DNA from: an uncultured Clostridia bacterium
Lineage (GTDB): Bacteria; Bacillota; Clostridia; Christensenellales; Aristaeellaceae
Reading direction: 5' to 3'
DNA length: 64,000 nt
Assembly: GCA_934631025.1 (NCBI GenBank)
Contig: CAKTXR010000001.1
Location: forward strand, 124,001-188,000
The translations under genes and the position numbers were made by a program. The notes beneath the pieces were generated by a model. That model did no database searches. It was given only the letters and a program-made list of their open reading frames with translations, and was not told the DNA's origin. Shown piece after piece: positions 1 to 8,709 of this stretch (position 1 is the stretch's first letter; each line of letters opens with the position of its first letter).

Positions 1-1
1 C

Positions 2-1099
2 GCCGTGGACGCCACTCTGGGCGAAGCGTGGGTCGAGGAAATGCAGAAGCTGATGTACGACAACTGGGATAAGGACACCGTTGAGAACCAGAAGCCCGTT
101 TATGAACAGCTCGAAAAGCTGCTCGCCGCCACTAAGGACGCGGGCGTGATGGGGCTGGGCTACAATCCCACCGGCGAATGCTCCTTCAGCAGCTGGTACA
201 GCGGCAAGAGCATGGCGGGCGTGGGCAGCTACGGCTACATCGATCTGTGGGACGACACCTTCACCGTAAAGGCCAGCTGCGACAACCCATGGAATATCGA
301 GCGCCACAAGATGATGGCCGAGTGGTACGACAAGGGCTATATCCGCGCGGACATCGCCTCCCTCGAATCCACGCAGGACGAAAAGCTGGCGGGCTTCCAG
401 GATGAGACCGGCAATACGCCGTGCTACATCACCTACGGCCACAACGGCTTCACCGACGACCTGAGCAAGGAGCTGGCCGGCACGAAGATCGACGTTTACA
501 CCGTGCACACCAACCCCTACTGCTGGACGACGCTGGGTCAGGCGACCGGCACCTCCATTCCGTTCACCTGCGGCGAGCCTGAGCGCGCGATGATGTTCAT
601 GAACTGGCTGGTGACCAAGGACGAGAAGGCCATCGAGTTCTACAACCTCTATTCCTACGGCATCGAGGGCAAGCACTATGAGTGGAACGAAGAGCACACC
701 GACATCAAGGTGTTCGGCGGCGACGGCCAGGCCGACAGCTCCTTCGATTGGGGTCAGCGCCCGTGGATGATGGGCACGCTGCTCAACGCCTATTCCTGCG
801 CGGTCTATCCGGCTCCCTACTATGAGGAGCTGATCAAGCTGCAGGAGAGCGCCTACACCTCTCCGCTGCTGGGCTTCACCTTCGATTACAGCGACGTTGA
901 AACCGAGTTTAACCTGCTCTCCTCCATCGGCAAGGAGTACGGCAGCATGCTGGATTGCGGCTATCTGGGCGCGGCCGGCGTGGAAGCCAAGGAGCAGGAG
1001 TATCGCGACAAGATGTACGCCGCGGGCCTGCAGGACGTTATCGACGCCATTCAGGAGCAGGTGACTGCGTTCGTCGAGAAGAACGAGCGCACCTGGTAA
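2..1099 (+). CDS. Sugar ABC transporter substrate-binding protein, DUF3502 type (5' end cut off)
   Basis: The frame is open at the left edge, so only about the last 365 residues are seen; the GTG at 5 is just the first possible start codon, not a credible one. The visible part has the aromatic-rich make-up of an extracellular solute-binding lipoprotein. A block with EPERAMMFMNWL followed by YGIEGKHYE, and a final part with GFTFD and a long amphipathic C-terminal helix, match the C-terminal DUF3502 domain of carbohydrate-binding proteins from Clostridia. Such proteins capture oligosaccharides outside the cell for an ABC importer. The importer permeases are not in the window and probably lie to the left. 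An intrinsic terminator follows, so this is the last gene of its transcript. Confidence 0.85.
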   Translation, partial: AVDATLGEAWVEEMQKLMYDNWDKDTVENQKPVYEQLEKLLAATKDAGVMGLGYNPTGECSFSSWYSGKSMAGVGSYGYIDLWDDTFTVKASCDNPWNIERHKMMAEWYDKGYIRADIASLESTQDEKLAGFQDETGNTPCYITYGHNGFTDDLSKELAGTKIDVYTVHTNPYCWTTLGQATGTSIPFTCGEPERAMMFMNWLVTKDEKAIEFYNLYSYGIEGKHYEWNEEHTDIKVFGGDGQADSSFDWGQRPWMMGTLLNAYSCAVYPAPYYEELIKLQESAYTSPLLGFTFDYSDVETEFNLLSSIGKEYGSMLDCGYLGAAGVEAKEQEYRDKMYAAGLQDVIDAIQEQVTAFVEKNERTW

Positions 1100-1132
1100 A
1101 TCCTGATTTGAAGGCAGTCAATCCATAATAGA

Positions 1133-1173
1133 AGCCGCTTCGTTCCTCTGCGTGAGGGACGGAGCGGCTTTTT
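1133..1173 (+). terminator. Intrinsic terminator after the solute-binding protein gene
   Basis: AGCCGCTTCGTTCC pairs with GGACGGAGCGGCT (with G-U pairs), and the stem runs straight into TTTTT. Confidence 0.85.
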
Positions 1174-1217
1174 GGCGGACGAATTCCGAGCCGGACGGAA
1201 AATATTACGGATCGGCG

Positions 1218-1264
1218 CGCCAAAAGACGCGAAAAAGAAATACTTTCCCTATTGTCTTTTGGCG
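1218..1264. repeat. Long inverted repeat overlapping the -35 region of the nuclease/helicase operon
   Basis: CGCCAAAAGAC at 1218-1228 is matched exactly by its reverse complement GTCTTTTGGCG at 1254-1264, giving 11-bp arms about 25 bp apart. The right arm covers the proposed -35 box. This could be an operator or a hairpin at the 5' edge of the promoter; the sequence alone does not say which. Confidence 0.6.
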
Positions 1265-1281
1265 TGTTTTGGGAGTACAAT
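1252..1281 (+). promoter_or_regulatory. Putative sigma-A promoter for the 1326-3978 operon
   Basis: TTGTCT (1252-1257), an 18-bp spacer and TACAAT (1276-1281), about 45 bp upstream of the first start codon. Confidence 0.55.
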
Positions 1282-1325
1282 ATAGAAGTTGTAATCTCTC
1301 TATGCCACAAAGGATGCTGATCGAC

Positions 1326-1838
1326 ATGGCCAAAACACGCCTGAAGCGCCCGACGCTCAGAAAGCACAGCCGAAACCTCGGCATTGTGCTTCGGCTGATA
1401 TTCTGCTTCCCGCTCGGGCTGTACGCCATGTGGACGCGCGCGCCCTGGTCGAAGTGGGCGAAGATCGCGGTTTCGGCGCTTGTCGCGGCGGTGCTGGTGG
1501 TCATCCTTACGCCCTCGACCAATCCGCCGGAAAGGCAGATCGGCGGCATCGTGACGGTGGACGGCGACCCGACCTACACGCTGCTCGGCCCGGAAGCGCC
1601 GGAAGATCGCGGCAAGATCGAAATCTATACGCCTCGACGCACGGCGATCATCGTCGAGGCCACGCCCACGCCCGCGCCGATCATCGTCTATTGCAATCCC
1701 GGCGGGCAGTATTATCACAGCGAGGACTGCGTTCACGTCCAGAAGGGCGAAACGCCGCAGGCCACGCTGGAGCAGGCGCTCAAGGCGGGCTATCGCCAGT
1801 GCCCGGAGTGCAACGCGCCCTCGGAGCTGGAAGGCTGA
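1326..1838 (+). CDS. Two-helix membrane protein with a C-terminal His/Cys (Ada-like zinc) motif
   Basis: About 170 residues. A basic N-terminus is followed by two hydrophobic segments (about residues 16-35 and 42-61), a Pro/Thr-rich linker, and a compact C-terminal motif with H131, C135, C159 and C162 in the pattern GGQYYHSEDC ... GYRQCPEC. This resembles the small metal-binding module fused to nucleases and membrane proteins in Firmicutes (YHxxxC ... GYxPCxxC). ATG 1326 is preferred because AAAGGA lies upstream, although in-frame ATGs at 1302 and 1314 are possible. Only one base separates it from the nuclease-like gene, so the two are probably co-translated. Function is unknown; zinc or nucleic-acid binding at the membrane is inference. 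Confidence 0.6.
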   Translation: MAKTRLKRPTLRKHSRNLGIVLRLIFCFPLGLYAMWTRAPWSKWAKIAVSALVAAVLVVILTPSTNPPERQIGGIVTVDGDPTYTLLGPEAPEDRGKIEIYTPRRTAIIVEATPTPAPIIVYCNPGGQYYHSEDCVHVQKGETPQATLEQALKAGYRQCPECNAPSELEG

Positions 1839-1839
1839 T

Positions 1840-2220
1840 ATGACTTATGAAGCGGAACGGATCGAGCGGATTGTGCGCGCGCTGAAGGCCCTGCGCATCC
1901 CGCTGATCGAAAACGAATATACACTGCACGATATGATCGCCGCCGTCCTCCAAGACGGCGGCTTTTGCGTATGCCACGAGGTCAGGCTCGCGCCGCGCTG
2001 CCGCATCGATTTTCTGGTGGACGGCGTGGGGATTGAGGTCAAGCGCGGCAAACAGGACAAAAGAAAGCTGCGCGCACAGTGCGAAAAATATCTCGCCTGC
2101 GACGCGCTGGACGCGCTGATCGTCGTGCTCGACGGCGCGGTTATGCTGCCGGATACGCTGTGCGGCAAGCCGGTTTATGTGATCGGGCTGAACAAATTAT
2201 GGGGTATCGCCCTGCCGTGA
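1840..2220 (+). CDS. Small PD-(D/E)XK-like nuclease domain protein
   Basis: A 126-residue soluble protein. An N-terminal helix (residues 1-20) is followed by a core in which E47, D57 (RIDFLV), E66 and K68 (GIEVKRG) are spaced as in the D-(E/D)-x-K active site of the PD-(D/E)XK nuclease superfamily. The next segment, KRKLRAQCEKYLACDALDALIVVL, has the helix-strand alternation expected after that core; it is shown here only as a description of the fold order. It sits between a membrane protein and a SNF2 helicase, 1 bp and 12 bp away. This suggests a DNA-cutting or DNA-binding partner for the helicase. It is about the size of stand-alone Holliday-junction or VRR-NUC-type domains. The family assignment rests on the motif alone. 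Confidence 0.6.
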   Translation: MTYEAERIERIVRALKALRIPLIENEYTLHDMIAAVLQDGGFCVCHEVRLAPRCRIDFLVDGVGIEVKRGKQDKRKLRAQCEKYLACDALDALIVVLDGAVMLPDTLCGKPVYVIGLNKLWGIALP

Positions 2221-2232
2221 GGACAAAACGCT

Positions 2233-3978
2233 ATGACAGATGATTTCCGCGACGACGATTTTCCGGCGATCTATCCCGCCTATCTGCGGGACGCTTCCGC
2301 CGTCGGCAAGACCTACGGCACGCTGAGCTATAATCGGCGCGCCAAATGCTGGACGATCAAGGGCGAGCCGTGCGTCACCGAGCTGGCCAAGCGCCTGTTC
2401 CCCGGCTGCGACGGCCGCGGGCGGGGCGTGGCGCGCTTTACGGCGCACAGGCGCGTCATCGGCGATCTGAACTGGCTCATGCTGCGCTATCCGCTCGAGA
2501 TCAAGGAGAGCGACCGCGCGCGCTGGGAGCAGGCGCTGGACGAAGCGCGGGAATACGCCGTTGAGCGCCAGCGTCAGCTCGCCGCGCCGCGTTCAGCCGA
2601 GCCGCCGAAGAGCGCCTTTGCCGCCGAGCTGATGCCCTTCCAGAAGGAGGGGCTGGCGTTCCTGCTGGGCGCGAACCGCGCGCTGCTGGCCGACGAAATG
2701 GGTCTGGGCAAGACCGTTCAGGCGCTGGCCTATCTGGCGGCGACGGCGGGATTTCCGGCGCTTCTGGTCGTGCCGCCGCATCTGGTGCGCAACTGGACGC
2801 GCGAGACGGAGCGCTTCCTCGTAATGGAGGGCGGCGTGCGCGTTCACGTCATCCGCGGGCTGACGCCGTACAGGCTGCCCGAGGCCGACGTTTACATCAT
2901 CCATTATCTGCTGCTGCGCGGCTGGAAGAGCGTGCTGCCCGACAGGGGCTGGCGCACGGTGATATTCGATGAAATGCAGGAGCTGCGCCGCGCCGGCACG
3001 GAGAAATACTCTGCGGCCAGCCTGCTCTCCACCGCCTGCGAGCACGTTATCGGCCTGTCCGGCACGCCGATCTACAACAACGGCGGCGAGATCTGGAATA
3101 TCGTCAACATCCTCGATTTCCACTTTCTGGGCGACTGGGAGAGCTTCACGCGCGAGTGGTGCTACGGCTATAACAACAACATCGTGGCCAAGCCGGAGCT
3201 GCTGGGCGAATATCTGCGCACGGAGGGGCTGATGCTGCGCCGGACGAAGGCGGAGGTGCTCTCTCAGCTGCCGCCCAAGCGCCGCCTTGTGCAGGAGATC
3301 GACTGGGACGACGCGCTCTATCGCGAGATGATCGAGAGCGCCATGCAGAAGCTGCCGCTGCTGGACGAAAGCAGCCAGTCCGAGCGCGCACTGATCGAGG
3401 ATCAGATTTCTCAGGAGGAGCGGCAGGCCACCGGCTGCGCCAAGGCGCCGTATGTGGCGGCGTTCGTGCGCACGCTGCTGGAGGGCGGCGAGAAGGTGCT
3501 TCTGTTCGCGCATCACCACAAGGTGATGGACATCTACAAAAAAGAGCTGAAGGCCTATCATCCCGTGTTCATCACCGGCCGCGAGACCGACGCGCAGAAG
3601 GACGCGGCGCTGGTGGCGTTCATGGGCGCGAAAACCGATCTGTGCGTCATATCACTGCGCTCGGCCAGCGGGTTGAACTTGCAGCGGGCGACGTGCGTCG
3701 TGTTCGGCGAGCTGGACTGGTCGCCGGCGGTTCATTCTCAGGCGGAGGACCGCGCGCACCGCATCGGCCAGCAGGATTCGCTCTTGTGCTATTATCTGGT
3801 CAGCCCCAAAGGCTCCGATCAGGAGATGCAGCAGGCGCTGGGGCTGAAGGTGAGCCAGTTCGTGGCCCTCATGGGTGACAAAACGCCCACGCAGGACGAG
3901 ACATGGGCGCAGCAGAGCGAGGCGCGCGCTCACATCCACGCGCTGGTCGAGCGACTCAGAAGCGCCGCGGCAATGTGA
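2233..3978 (+). CDS. SNF2-family DNA-dependent ATPase/helicase
   Basis: 581 residues. The N-terminal ~130 residues hold a small domain (GTLSYNRRAKCWTIKGE) like the accessory domain ahead of SMARCAL1/RapA-like helicases. The motor has Walker A GLGKT (G157-T161), motif II DEMQ (246-249, in place of the usual DEAH/DEAQ), motif III SGTP (around 277), and the C-terminal motifs SASGLNLQ and RAHRIGQ (507-513). These are the signature of SNF2 double-stranded-DNA translocases, which remodel DNA or DNA-protein complexes rather than strictly unwind. The gene starts 12 bp after the nuclease-like gene and probably shares its transcript. Role is unproven: DNA repair or defence against foreign DNA are both plausible. 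Confidence 0.9.
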   Translation: MTDDFRDDDFPAIYPAYLRDASAVGKTYGTLSYNRRAKCWTIKGEPCVTELAKRLFPGCDGRGRGVARFTAHRRVIGDLNWLMLRYPLEIKESDRARWEQALDEAREYAVERQRQLAAPRSAEPPKSAFAAELMPFQKEGLAFLLGANRALLADEMGLGKTVQALAYLAATAGFPALLVVPPHLVRNWTRETERFLVMEGGVRVHVIRGLTPYRLPEADVYIIHYLLLRGWKSVLPDRGWRTVIFDEMQELRRAGTEKYSAASLLSTACEHVIGLSGTPIYNNGGEIWNIVNILDFHFLGDWESFTREWCYGYNNNIVAKPELLGEYLRTEGLMLRRTKAEVLSQLPPKRRLVQEIDWDDALYREMIESAMQKLPLLDESSQSERALIEDQISQEERQATGCAKAPYVAAFVRTLLEGGEKVLLFAHHHKVMDIYKKELKAYHPVFITGRETDAQKDAALVAFMGAKTDLCVISLRSASGLNLQRATCVVFGELDWSPAVHSQAEDRAHRIGQQDSLLCYYLVSPKGSDQEMQQALGLKVSQFVALMGDKTPTQDETWAQQSEARAHIHALVERLRSAAAM

Positions 3979-4071
3979 CGCGCCGACTCAGAAATTTAAT
4001 GCAAACAGGTAGAAAATCCAGGCAGGATGCCGTATAATAAAAACAAGTATCGGTCAATGGAGGTGAAAGCG

Positions 4072-4593
4072 GTGGCCAGCGCCTATGAAATATTGGGAAT
4101 CGAGAAAAACGCCTGCGAGGAGGAGATCCGCAGCGCCTATCGAAAGATGGCCCGCCGCTGGCATCCCGACCGCTTCCCCGAGGGGCCGGAGCGGATGTGG
4201 GCCGAGCAGAAGATGACCAGCATCAACATCGCCTATCACGAGGCGCTCGAGGCCTGTACGTCGTCTTCACCCTTGAGCGGCGGCACGGATTCGGAGAGCG
4301 AGCAGTTTTCCGATGTGCGCGCGCTGCTCGAGATCGGTCAGGTGGGCGCGGCGCGGCAGGCGCTCATGCGCATCGCCACGCGCAACGCCGAATGGAACTA
4401 TCTCTTCGGCGCGGTGTTGCTCCGGCTGGGCGAGTATGAAAAGGCCGTGCTCTATTTCGGCGTGGCGGCGCACCAGAAGCCGCACGACAAGCAGTATCGC
4501 ACCGCCTATATGAGCGCCGAGGCCATCCGCAATCAGCGGCGCAGCAAGCCGTTCTTATCGCGCGTGATGAGCGCGTTTGCCGGCAAGCGGTAG
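4072..4593 (+). CDS. J-domain protein with a TPR-like tail
   Basis: About 173 residues. Residues 1-66 form a J domain with the HPD tripeptide at 31-33 (RRWHPDRFPEG), which stimulates Hsp70 ATPase activity. After a Ser/Gly-rich linker, the last ~90 residues (ALLEIGQVGAARQALM ... YLFGAVLLRLGEYEKAVLYF) resemble tetratricopeptide helix pairs. It lacks the zinc-finger and client domains of DnaJ itself, so it is a specialised co-chaperone. The GTG at 4072 is chosen because TGGAGGTGA ends 6 bp before it and the J domain starts at once; the ATGs at 4027 and 4057 lie upstream of or inside that site. TATAAT at 4033-4038 is a possible -10 box. Confidence 0.85.
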   Translation: MASAYEILGIEKNACEEEIRSAYRKMARRWHPDRFPEGPERMWAEQKMTSINIAYHEALEACTSSSPLSGGTDSESEQFSDVRALLEIGQVGAARQALMRIATRNAEWNYLFGAVLLRLGEYEKAVLYFGVAAHQKPHDKQYRTAYMSAEAIRNQRRSKPFLSRVMSAFAGKR

Positions 4594-4626
4594 GGCGCGG
4601 CTGGAACAGTGAATTGATATTAGTGT

Positions 4627-4660
4627 TCTCTAACTCTTGCGGGAGTCGGAGAGCTTTTTT
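4627..4660 (+). terminator. Intrinsic terminator after the J-domain gene
   Basis: TCTCTAACTC pairs with GAGTCGGAGA around a 6-nt loop (one mismatch, one G-U), followed by GCTTTTTT. Confidence 0.85.
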
Positions 4661-4700
4661 ATTGGACGGGCGATCTCGACTGTTAATTCTGCGCTTGCGC

Positions 4701-4730
4701 TTTACAACGGGCGGCCTGATGGATTATAAT
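4701..4730 (+). promoter_or_regulatory. Sigma-A promoter for asnS
   Basis: TTTACA (4701-4706), an 18-bp spacer and a perfect TATAAT (4725-4730), 31 bp before the asnS start codon. Confidence 0.8.
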
Positions 4731-4761
4731 AAGGAAAATAAAGCTCATGGAGGGGATTTTT

Positions 4762-6159
4762 ATGTCTGATTACACGATCAAAGCCCTATATACCGCCAAA
4801 CCGGCTGAAAATATGAATAACGTTACGGTGAACGGCTGGGTGAGAACCATGCGTGAATCCAAAACGTTCGCCTTCGTCGAGCTGAACGACGGCACCTATT
4901 TCAAAAACCTGCAGATCATCCTCGACGAGGCCGCGCTGCCGGAGTACCGCGCGCTGGTCAAGGCCATCACCGTGGGCGCGTCGCTGACCGTCACCGGCAC
5001 GCTGGTCATGACGCCCGAGATGAAGCAGCCCTTCGAGCTTCGCGCCGAATCGGCCGAGGTGCTGGGCGAAAGCCCCGTCGACTATCCGCTGCAGAAGAAG
5101 CGCCATACGCTCGAATATATGCGCACCATCGCGCATCTGCGCCCGCGCGCCAATCTGTTCCAGTGCGCCTACCGCATCCGCTCGATCGCTGCACAGGCCG
5201 TGCATCGCTTCTTCCATGACCGCGGCTTTGTGTATGTCAACACGCCGCTGATCACCGGCAGCGACTGCGAGGGCGCGGGCGAGATGTTCCAGGTGACCAC
5301 GCTCGACCTCAACAACATCCCCAGGACCGAGGACGGACAGGTCGATTACAGTCAGGATTTCTTCGGCAAGCCCGTTTCGCTCACCGTGTCCGGCCAGCTG
5401 AACGCCGAGACGCTGGCGCTGGCTTTCAACAAGGTGTACACCTTCGGCCCGACCTTCCGCGCCGAGCGCAGCAACACGCAGCGCCACGCCGCCGAGTTCT
5501 GGATGATCGAGCCGGAAATCGCCTTCGCGACGCTCAAGGAGGACATGGATCTTCAGGAGGACATGATCAAGTACATCATCGACGCGGTGCTGACCGAAGC
5601 GCCCGAAGAGATGGCGTTCCTGGACGGCTTTGTCCAGAAGGGCCTGATCGACCGCCTGACCGCCGTGCGCGACGCCGATTTCGGCCGCGTGAGCTACACC
5701 GAGGCCGTGAAGATCCTCGAGGAGAGCGGCCATGAGTTTGAGTACAAGCCTTATTGGGGCTGCGATTTGCAGACCGAGCACGAGCGCTACCTGACCGAGC
5801 AGGTCTTTGGCAAGCCGGTGTTCGTGACCGATTATCCCAAGGAGATCAAGGCGTTCTATATGCGCGCGAACGACGACGGCAAGACCGTCGCCGCGGCCGA
5901 TCTGCTGGTGCCCGGCGTGGGCGAGCTGTGCGGCGGCAGCCAGCGCGAGGAGCGTCTGGACGTGCTCACGGCGCGCATCGAGGAGCTGGGCATGAAGCCG
6001 GCCGATTACTGGTGGTATCTGGATCTGCGCAAGTACGGCACGGTCAAGCACGCGGGCTTCGGCATGGGCTTTGAGCGCATGATCATGTATCTCACCGGCA
6101 TTTCCAACATCCGCGACGTTCTGCCCTTCCCGCGCACGACCGGCAGCGCCGAGTTCTAA
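4762..6159 (+). CDS. asnS: Asparagine--tRNA ligase
   Basis: 465 residues, the usual length for bacterial AsnRS. It charges tRNA-Asn with asparagine in the cytoplasm. The N-terminal OB fold ([13 protein letters not shown]) is followed by the class II catalytic core: motif 2 as [16 protein letters not shown] (from residue 231) and motif 3 as [15 protein letters not shown] (from 432), ending in [14 protein letters not shown]. The GSAEF end and the HAAEFWM string separate AsnRS from the related AspRS and LysRS. ATG 4762 is chosen over the in-frame ATG 4747 because GGAGGGG at 4749-4755 is well placed for 4762. It is a single-gene transcript with its own promoter. Confidence 0.97.
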   Translation: MSDYTIKALYTAKPAENMNNVTVNGWVRTMRESKTFAFVELNDGTYFKNLQIILDEAALPEYRALVKAITVGASLTVTGTLVMTPEMKQPFELRAESAEVLGESPVDYPLQKKRHTLEYMRTIAHLRPRANLFQCAYRIRSIAAQAVHRFFHDRGFVYVNTPLITGSDCEGAGEMFQVTTLDLNNIPRTEDGQVDYSQDFFGKPVSLTVSGQLNAETLALAFNKVYTFGPTFRAERSNTQRHAAEFWMIEPEIAFATLKEDMDLQEDMIKYIIDAVLTEAPEEMAFLDGFVQKGLIDRLTAVRDADFGRVSYTEAVKILEESGHEFEYKPYWGCDLQTEHERYLTEQVFGKPVFVTDYPKEIKAFYMRANDDGKTVAAADLLVPGVGELCGGSQREERLDVLTARIEELGMKPADYWWYLDLRKYGTVKHAGFGMGFERMIMYLTGISNIRDVLPFPRTTGSAEF

Positions 6160-6174
6160 TAGGGGTTTTCTTTC

Positions 6175-6209
6175 AGCGCTCTCCGCGTCTCAGGCCGGAG
6201 AGCGCTTTG
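6175..6209 (+). terminator. Probable terminator after asnS
   Basis: AGCGCTCTCCG pairs perfectly with CGGAGAGCGCT around a short loop; the T tract is short (TTTGC), so it may be leaky. Confidence 0.5.
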
Positions 6210-6258
6210 CGCATAGGTAAAAAATGCCCCCAAGCGGGCGAATAGGGAGGAAGAAACG

Positions 6259-7395
6259 ATGAAGGAGATCAGGGTTCTGCTGATCGGCGTGGGCGGCTAC
6301 GGCATGGGCTACGCCCGGGAGATGCTCGAGCACGGCGCGGAGAAGCGCGCGTCGATCGCCGGCGTGGTCGATCCCTACGCTGCGTCCAGTCCGGTCTATC
6401 AGGCGCTGAAGGACGCAAACGTGCGCTTTTACGATTCGGTTGAGGATTTCTATGCGGCGGACAGCGCCGATCTGGCGGTGGTCAGCACGCCGATACAGTT
6501 CCATGCGCGGCAGAGCATTTACTGCATGGAGCACGGCAGCCATGTGCTGTGCGAAAAGCCGGCCGCCGCGACCGTCGCGCTGGTCAACGAGATGATCGAC
6601 GCGCGCGACAGGACGGGCAAGACGCTGGCCATAGGCTTTCAGTGGTGCTATGACGAGGCCATGCTGCGCCTGAAGGCCGATGTGGACGCAGGCGTGCTGG
6701 GCCGGCCGGTGAAGCTCAAGGGCATCGTGCTCTGGCCGCGGGACATCGCCTACTACAAGCGCGGCCTGGGCTGGGCGGGCAAAAAATACGCGCAGGACGG
6801 TTCGCCGATTTTCGACAGCGTGGCCTCGAACGCCACGGCGCACTATCTGGAGAATATGCTCTGGCTGACCGGCAGGGGCTTTACGGGCGCGTCGATCGCC
6901 GATATGACTGTGCGCACGGCGCGCGCCAACGACATCGAGACGTTTGACACCATCGCCATGGACGCGCGGCTGGACAACGGCGCGCGGCTGTTCTATGTCG
7001 CTTCGCACGCCACGGGGCGCGACTGCGTGCAGAACCCGCTGTTCGTCTATGAGTTCGAAAAGGCCACAGTGACGTTCGGCAGCCTGGGCGAGACCGGCGA
7101 CGAACTGAAGGCGGTCTTTAAGGACGGCGCGGTGAAGGACTACGGCGCGAGCACATTAAACGGCTGGAACAAGAAGCTGGACGCGCTGATTGCCGCCGCT
7201 CGAGGCGAGGCCGTCACGCTGCCCTGTCCGGCGGAAGCGGCGCGCTGCCACACCGCCGCCATGGAGATGATCCGCGCAAAGAATCCCGAAGCCGAAGTGC
7301 TCTCCGGCGCGCGCGTGGACGAGGGCATGGTGTGGGTGAGCGGTCTGGGCGATCGCCTGAAGGCCTGCTTTGAGAAGGAAACGCTGGATTTCTGA
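6259..7395 (+). CDS. Gfo/Idh/MocA family NAD(P)-dependent oxidoreductase
   Basis: 378 residues. The Rossmann half starts at once with LLIGVGGYGMGY (residues 7-18), and the catalytic EKP motif is intact at 99-101 (HVLCEKPAA). The C-terminal half has the alpha/beta sheet domain of the family that binds sugars, inositols or their derivatives. A GGGAGGAAG ribosome site precedes the ATG by 6-7 bp. The gene stands alone between asnS and a converging TraX-like gene, so context does not reveal the substrate. Family members oxidise or reduce a ring hydroxyl of sugars or cyclitols. Confidence 0.9.
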   Translation: MKEIRVLLIGVGGYGMGYAREMLEHGAEKRASIAGVVDPYAASSPVYQALKDANVRFYDSVEDFYAADSADLAVVSTPIQFHARQSIYCMEHGSHVLCEKPAAATVALVNEMIDARDRTGKTLAIGFQWCYDEAMLRLKADVDAGVLGRPVKLKGIVLWPRDIAYYKRGLGWAGKKYAQDGSPIFDSVASNATAHYLENMLWLTGRGFTGASIADMTVRTARANDIETFDTIAMDARLDNGARLFYVASHATGRDCVQNPLFVYEFEKATVTFGSLGETGDELKAVFKDGAVKDYGASTLNGWNKKLDALIAAARGEAVTLPCPAEAARCHTAAMEMIRAKNPEAEVLSGARVDEGMVWVSGLGDRLKACFEKETLDF

Positions 7396-7405
7396 ATGGC
7401 ATAAA

Positions 7406-7445
7406 GCATCAGGCTCGCCGTGTTGCGCGGCGGGCCTGATGTTTG
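7406..7445 (+). terminator. Probable terminator after the oxidoreductase gene
   Basis: GCATCAGGCTCGCCG is matched by CGGCGGGCCTGATG around a 7-nt loop, with TTTGT after it. The T tract is weak. Confidence 0.55.
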
Positions 7446-7554
7446 TCGTAAGAGGGCATTCTTTTTCACAGATCCGCGCCGCAGAGCGTTTTGCTTTCCT
7501 TTGAAAATTGCTTTCGATCGAGGAAAATCCGCTGGCATTCGGATGCTTGCCGCT

Positions 7555-8352
7555 CTAATGGACAATGAGGGGATTGGTCAGTATGCGCCAGAGCGCGAGC
7601 AGCGCCAGATGCGCGGGATAGGCGATATAGAACAGCCACTTGCCGAACGCGCCGCCCCGGCCGCCGCGCCGTCCATTGTAGAACCACAATAGAATAAGCG
7701 ACACGCAGGCCATCCCGAATTCATAGACGTTGTACATCGTCAGCGGTGTGAACCAGTCGCTGGCATAGCCCAGATACAGCACGGCCAGCACGCCCGCCAT
7801 CGCGGCAAACTTTACGCGCTTGTTTTCGCCCGGCAGATACGCCGCATAGACCAGCGCCACGCCGAAGATCGTATAATCGGTGCTGAGGACGACGGACAAA
7901 AGCGCGGGCACGGCGAGAGAAGCGATTTGCAGCGCCCGCCCTTTGCTGCGCGACCGGCAGAGATTGTAGAGCGCGATCCCCGATACCGCCAGCGCGAACG
8001 TGTACAGGACGTTGGTGTTGCGGAAGAAGCTGATGAAGCGCGGCAGTTTGCTGAAGGCGACGGGCCAGTGCAGCGCGTCAAAGGGGATTTCCGAAATGAG
8101 CGCGAATAGGAACAGCCGCAGGATGTATTTTTTGATGTTGCGCGTGTGGCGCGCGCCCTCGGCGACCATGAAGGCGAATATCGGGAAGGCGATGCGGCCG
8201 AGGAGCGAGATAAACTTGCTGATGGGACTGCTGCTAATCACATCCAGTGAAAAAGTGTCCATGATTAACTTCTGACCGATTAGGCCAATATCGCAGGCGT
8301 GGTCGATGAACATACTGATCAGGGCGATGATTTTCAGCGTTAAGGCGCTCAT
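7555..8352 (-). CDS. TraX-like integral membrane protein
   Basis: 265 residues with about seven to eight hydrophobic segments. The N-terminus (MSALTLKIIALISMFIDH), a GRIAFPIFAFMVAEG segment and a CLP-like YALISEIPFD-type stretch (here LFALISEIPFDALHW) mark the TraX family. TraX acetylates F-pilin in E. coli; the many chromosomal Firmicutes relatives have unknown substrates and are probably membrane acyltransferases. ATG at 8352 is preferred over upstream in-frame codons because GAAAGGAAG precedes it at proper distance. It converges with the oxidoreductase gene and diverges from the hydrolase gene. No conjugation genes are near, so a role in transfer is unlikely. Confidence 0.8.
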   Translation of the reverse strand: MSALTLKIIALISMFIDHACDIGLIGQKLIMDTFSLDVISSSPISKFISLLGRIAFPIFAFMVAEGARHTRNIKKYILRLFLFALISEIPFDALHWPVAFSKLPRFISFFRNTNVLYTFALAVSGIALYNLCRSRSKGRALQIASLAVPALLSVVLSTDYTIFGVALVYAAYLPGENKRVKFAAMAGVLAVLYLGYASDWFTPLTMYNVYEFGMACVSLILLWFYNGRRGGRGGAFGKWLFYIAYPAHLALLALWRILTNPLIVH

Positions 8353-8396
8353 GGGACACTTCCTTTCATGCTGGATTTCGGACTGCTTCTGGAAAC

Positions 8397-8425
8397 AGAT
8401 TACCATACGATTCAAATAAAGTCAA
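8397..8425 (-). promoter_or_regulatory. Weak candidate promoter for the TraX-like gene
   Basis: On the minus strand TTGACT (8425-8420), a 17-bp spacer and TAATCT (8402-8397). The -35 is good and the -10 poor. The 8353-8709 gap otherwise holds an AT-rich stretch, the 8621-8643 inverted repeat and the hydrolase promoter. Confidence 0.35.
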
Positions 8426-8620
8426 TGTTTAATTATTAAAAACGCAACAATAAAGCGAACGCGCGCGGCATATGTCTGAAGGGAGGATTTGATTTTCGGC
8501 GGGCGCTTTTGCGGCGCAATGGGTGCGCGGAAGGAGCCGCCGCCCTAAAAACGGGCGTATATTGGACGGAAAACCCGTCAAAAAGTGAAAAAAAGTCGTT
8601 ATTTTTGGCGTTTTGTGGAT

Positions 8621-8643
8621 CGAAAGAGACATTTTCTCTTTCG
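8621..8643. repeat. Inverted repeat upstream of the hydrolase promoter
   Basis: CGAAAGAG and CTCTTTCG form 8-bp perfect arms around ACATTTT. There is no T tract after it, so it is more like a protein site or mRNA hairpin than a terminator. Confidence 0.45.
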
Positions 8644-8657
8644 CGCAGACTCAATCT

Positions 8658-8667
8658 GTGCTAAAAT
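8658..8667 (+). promoter_or_regulatory. Candidate extended -10 promoter for the hydrolase-fold gene
   Basis: TG-C-TAAAAT with TAAAAT at 8662-8667, 43 bp before the ATG. No good -35 is seen 17 bp upstream. Confidence 0.4.
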
Positions 8668-8709
8668 AGGACTGATATTCAGGCGCGATGAAAGGAGCGT
8701 GAGGGGCGC

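Noticed and set aside
7555..8352. Conjugation-related element because of the TraX-like gene
   Set aside because: No relaxase, coupling protein or other transfer gene is in the window; chromosomal TraX-like genes are common in Firmicutes.
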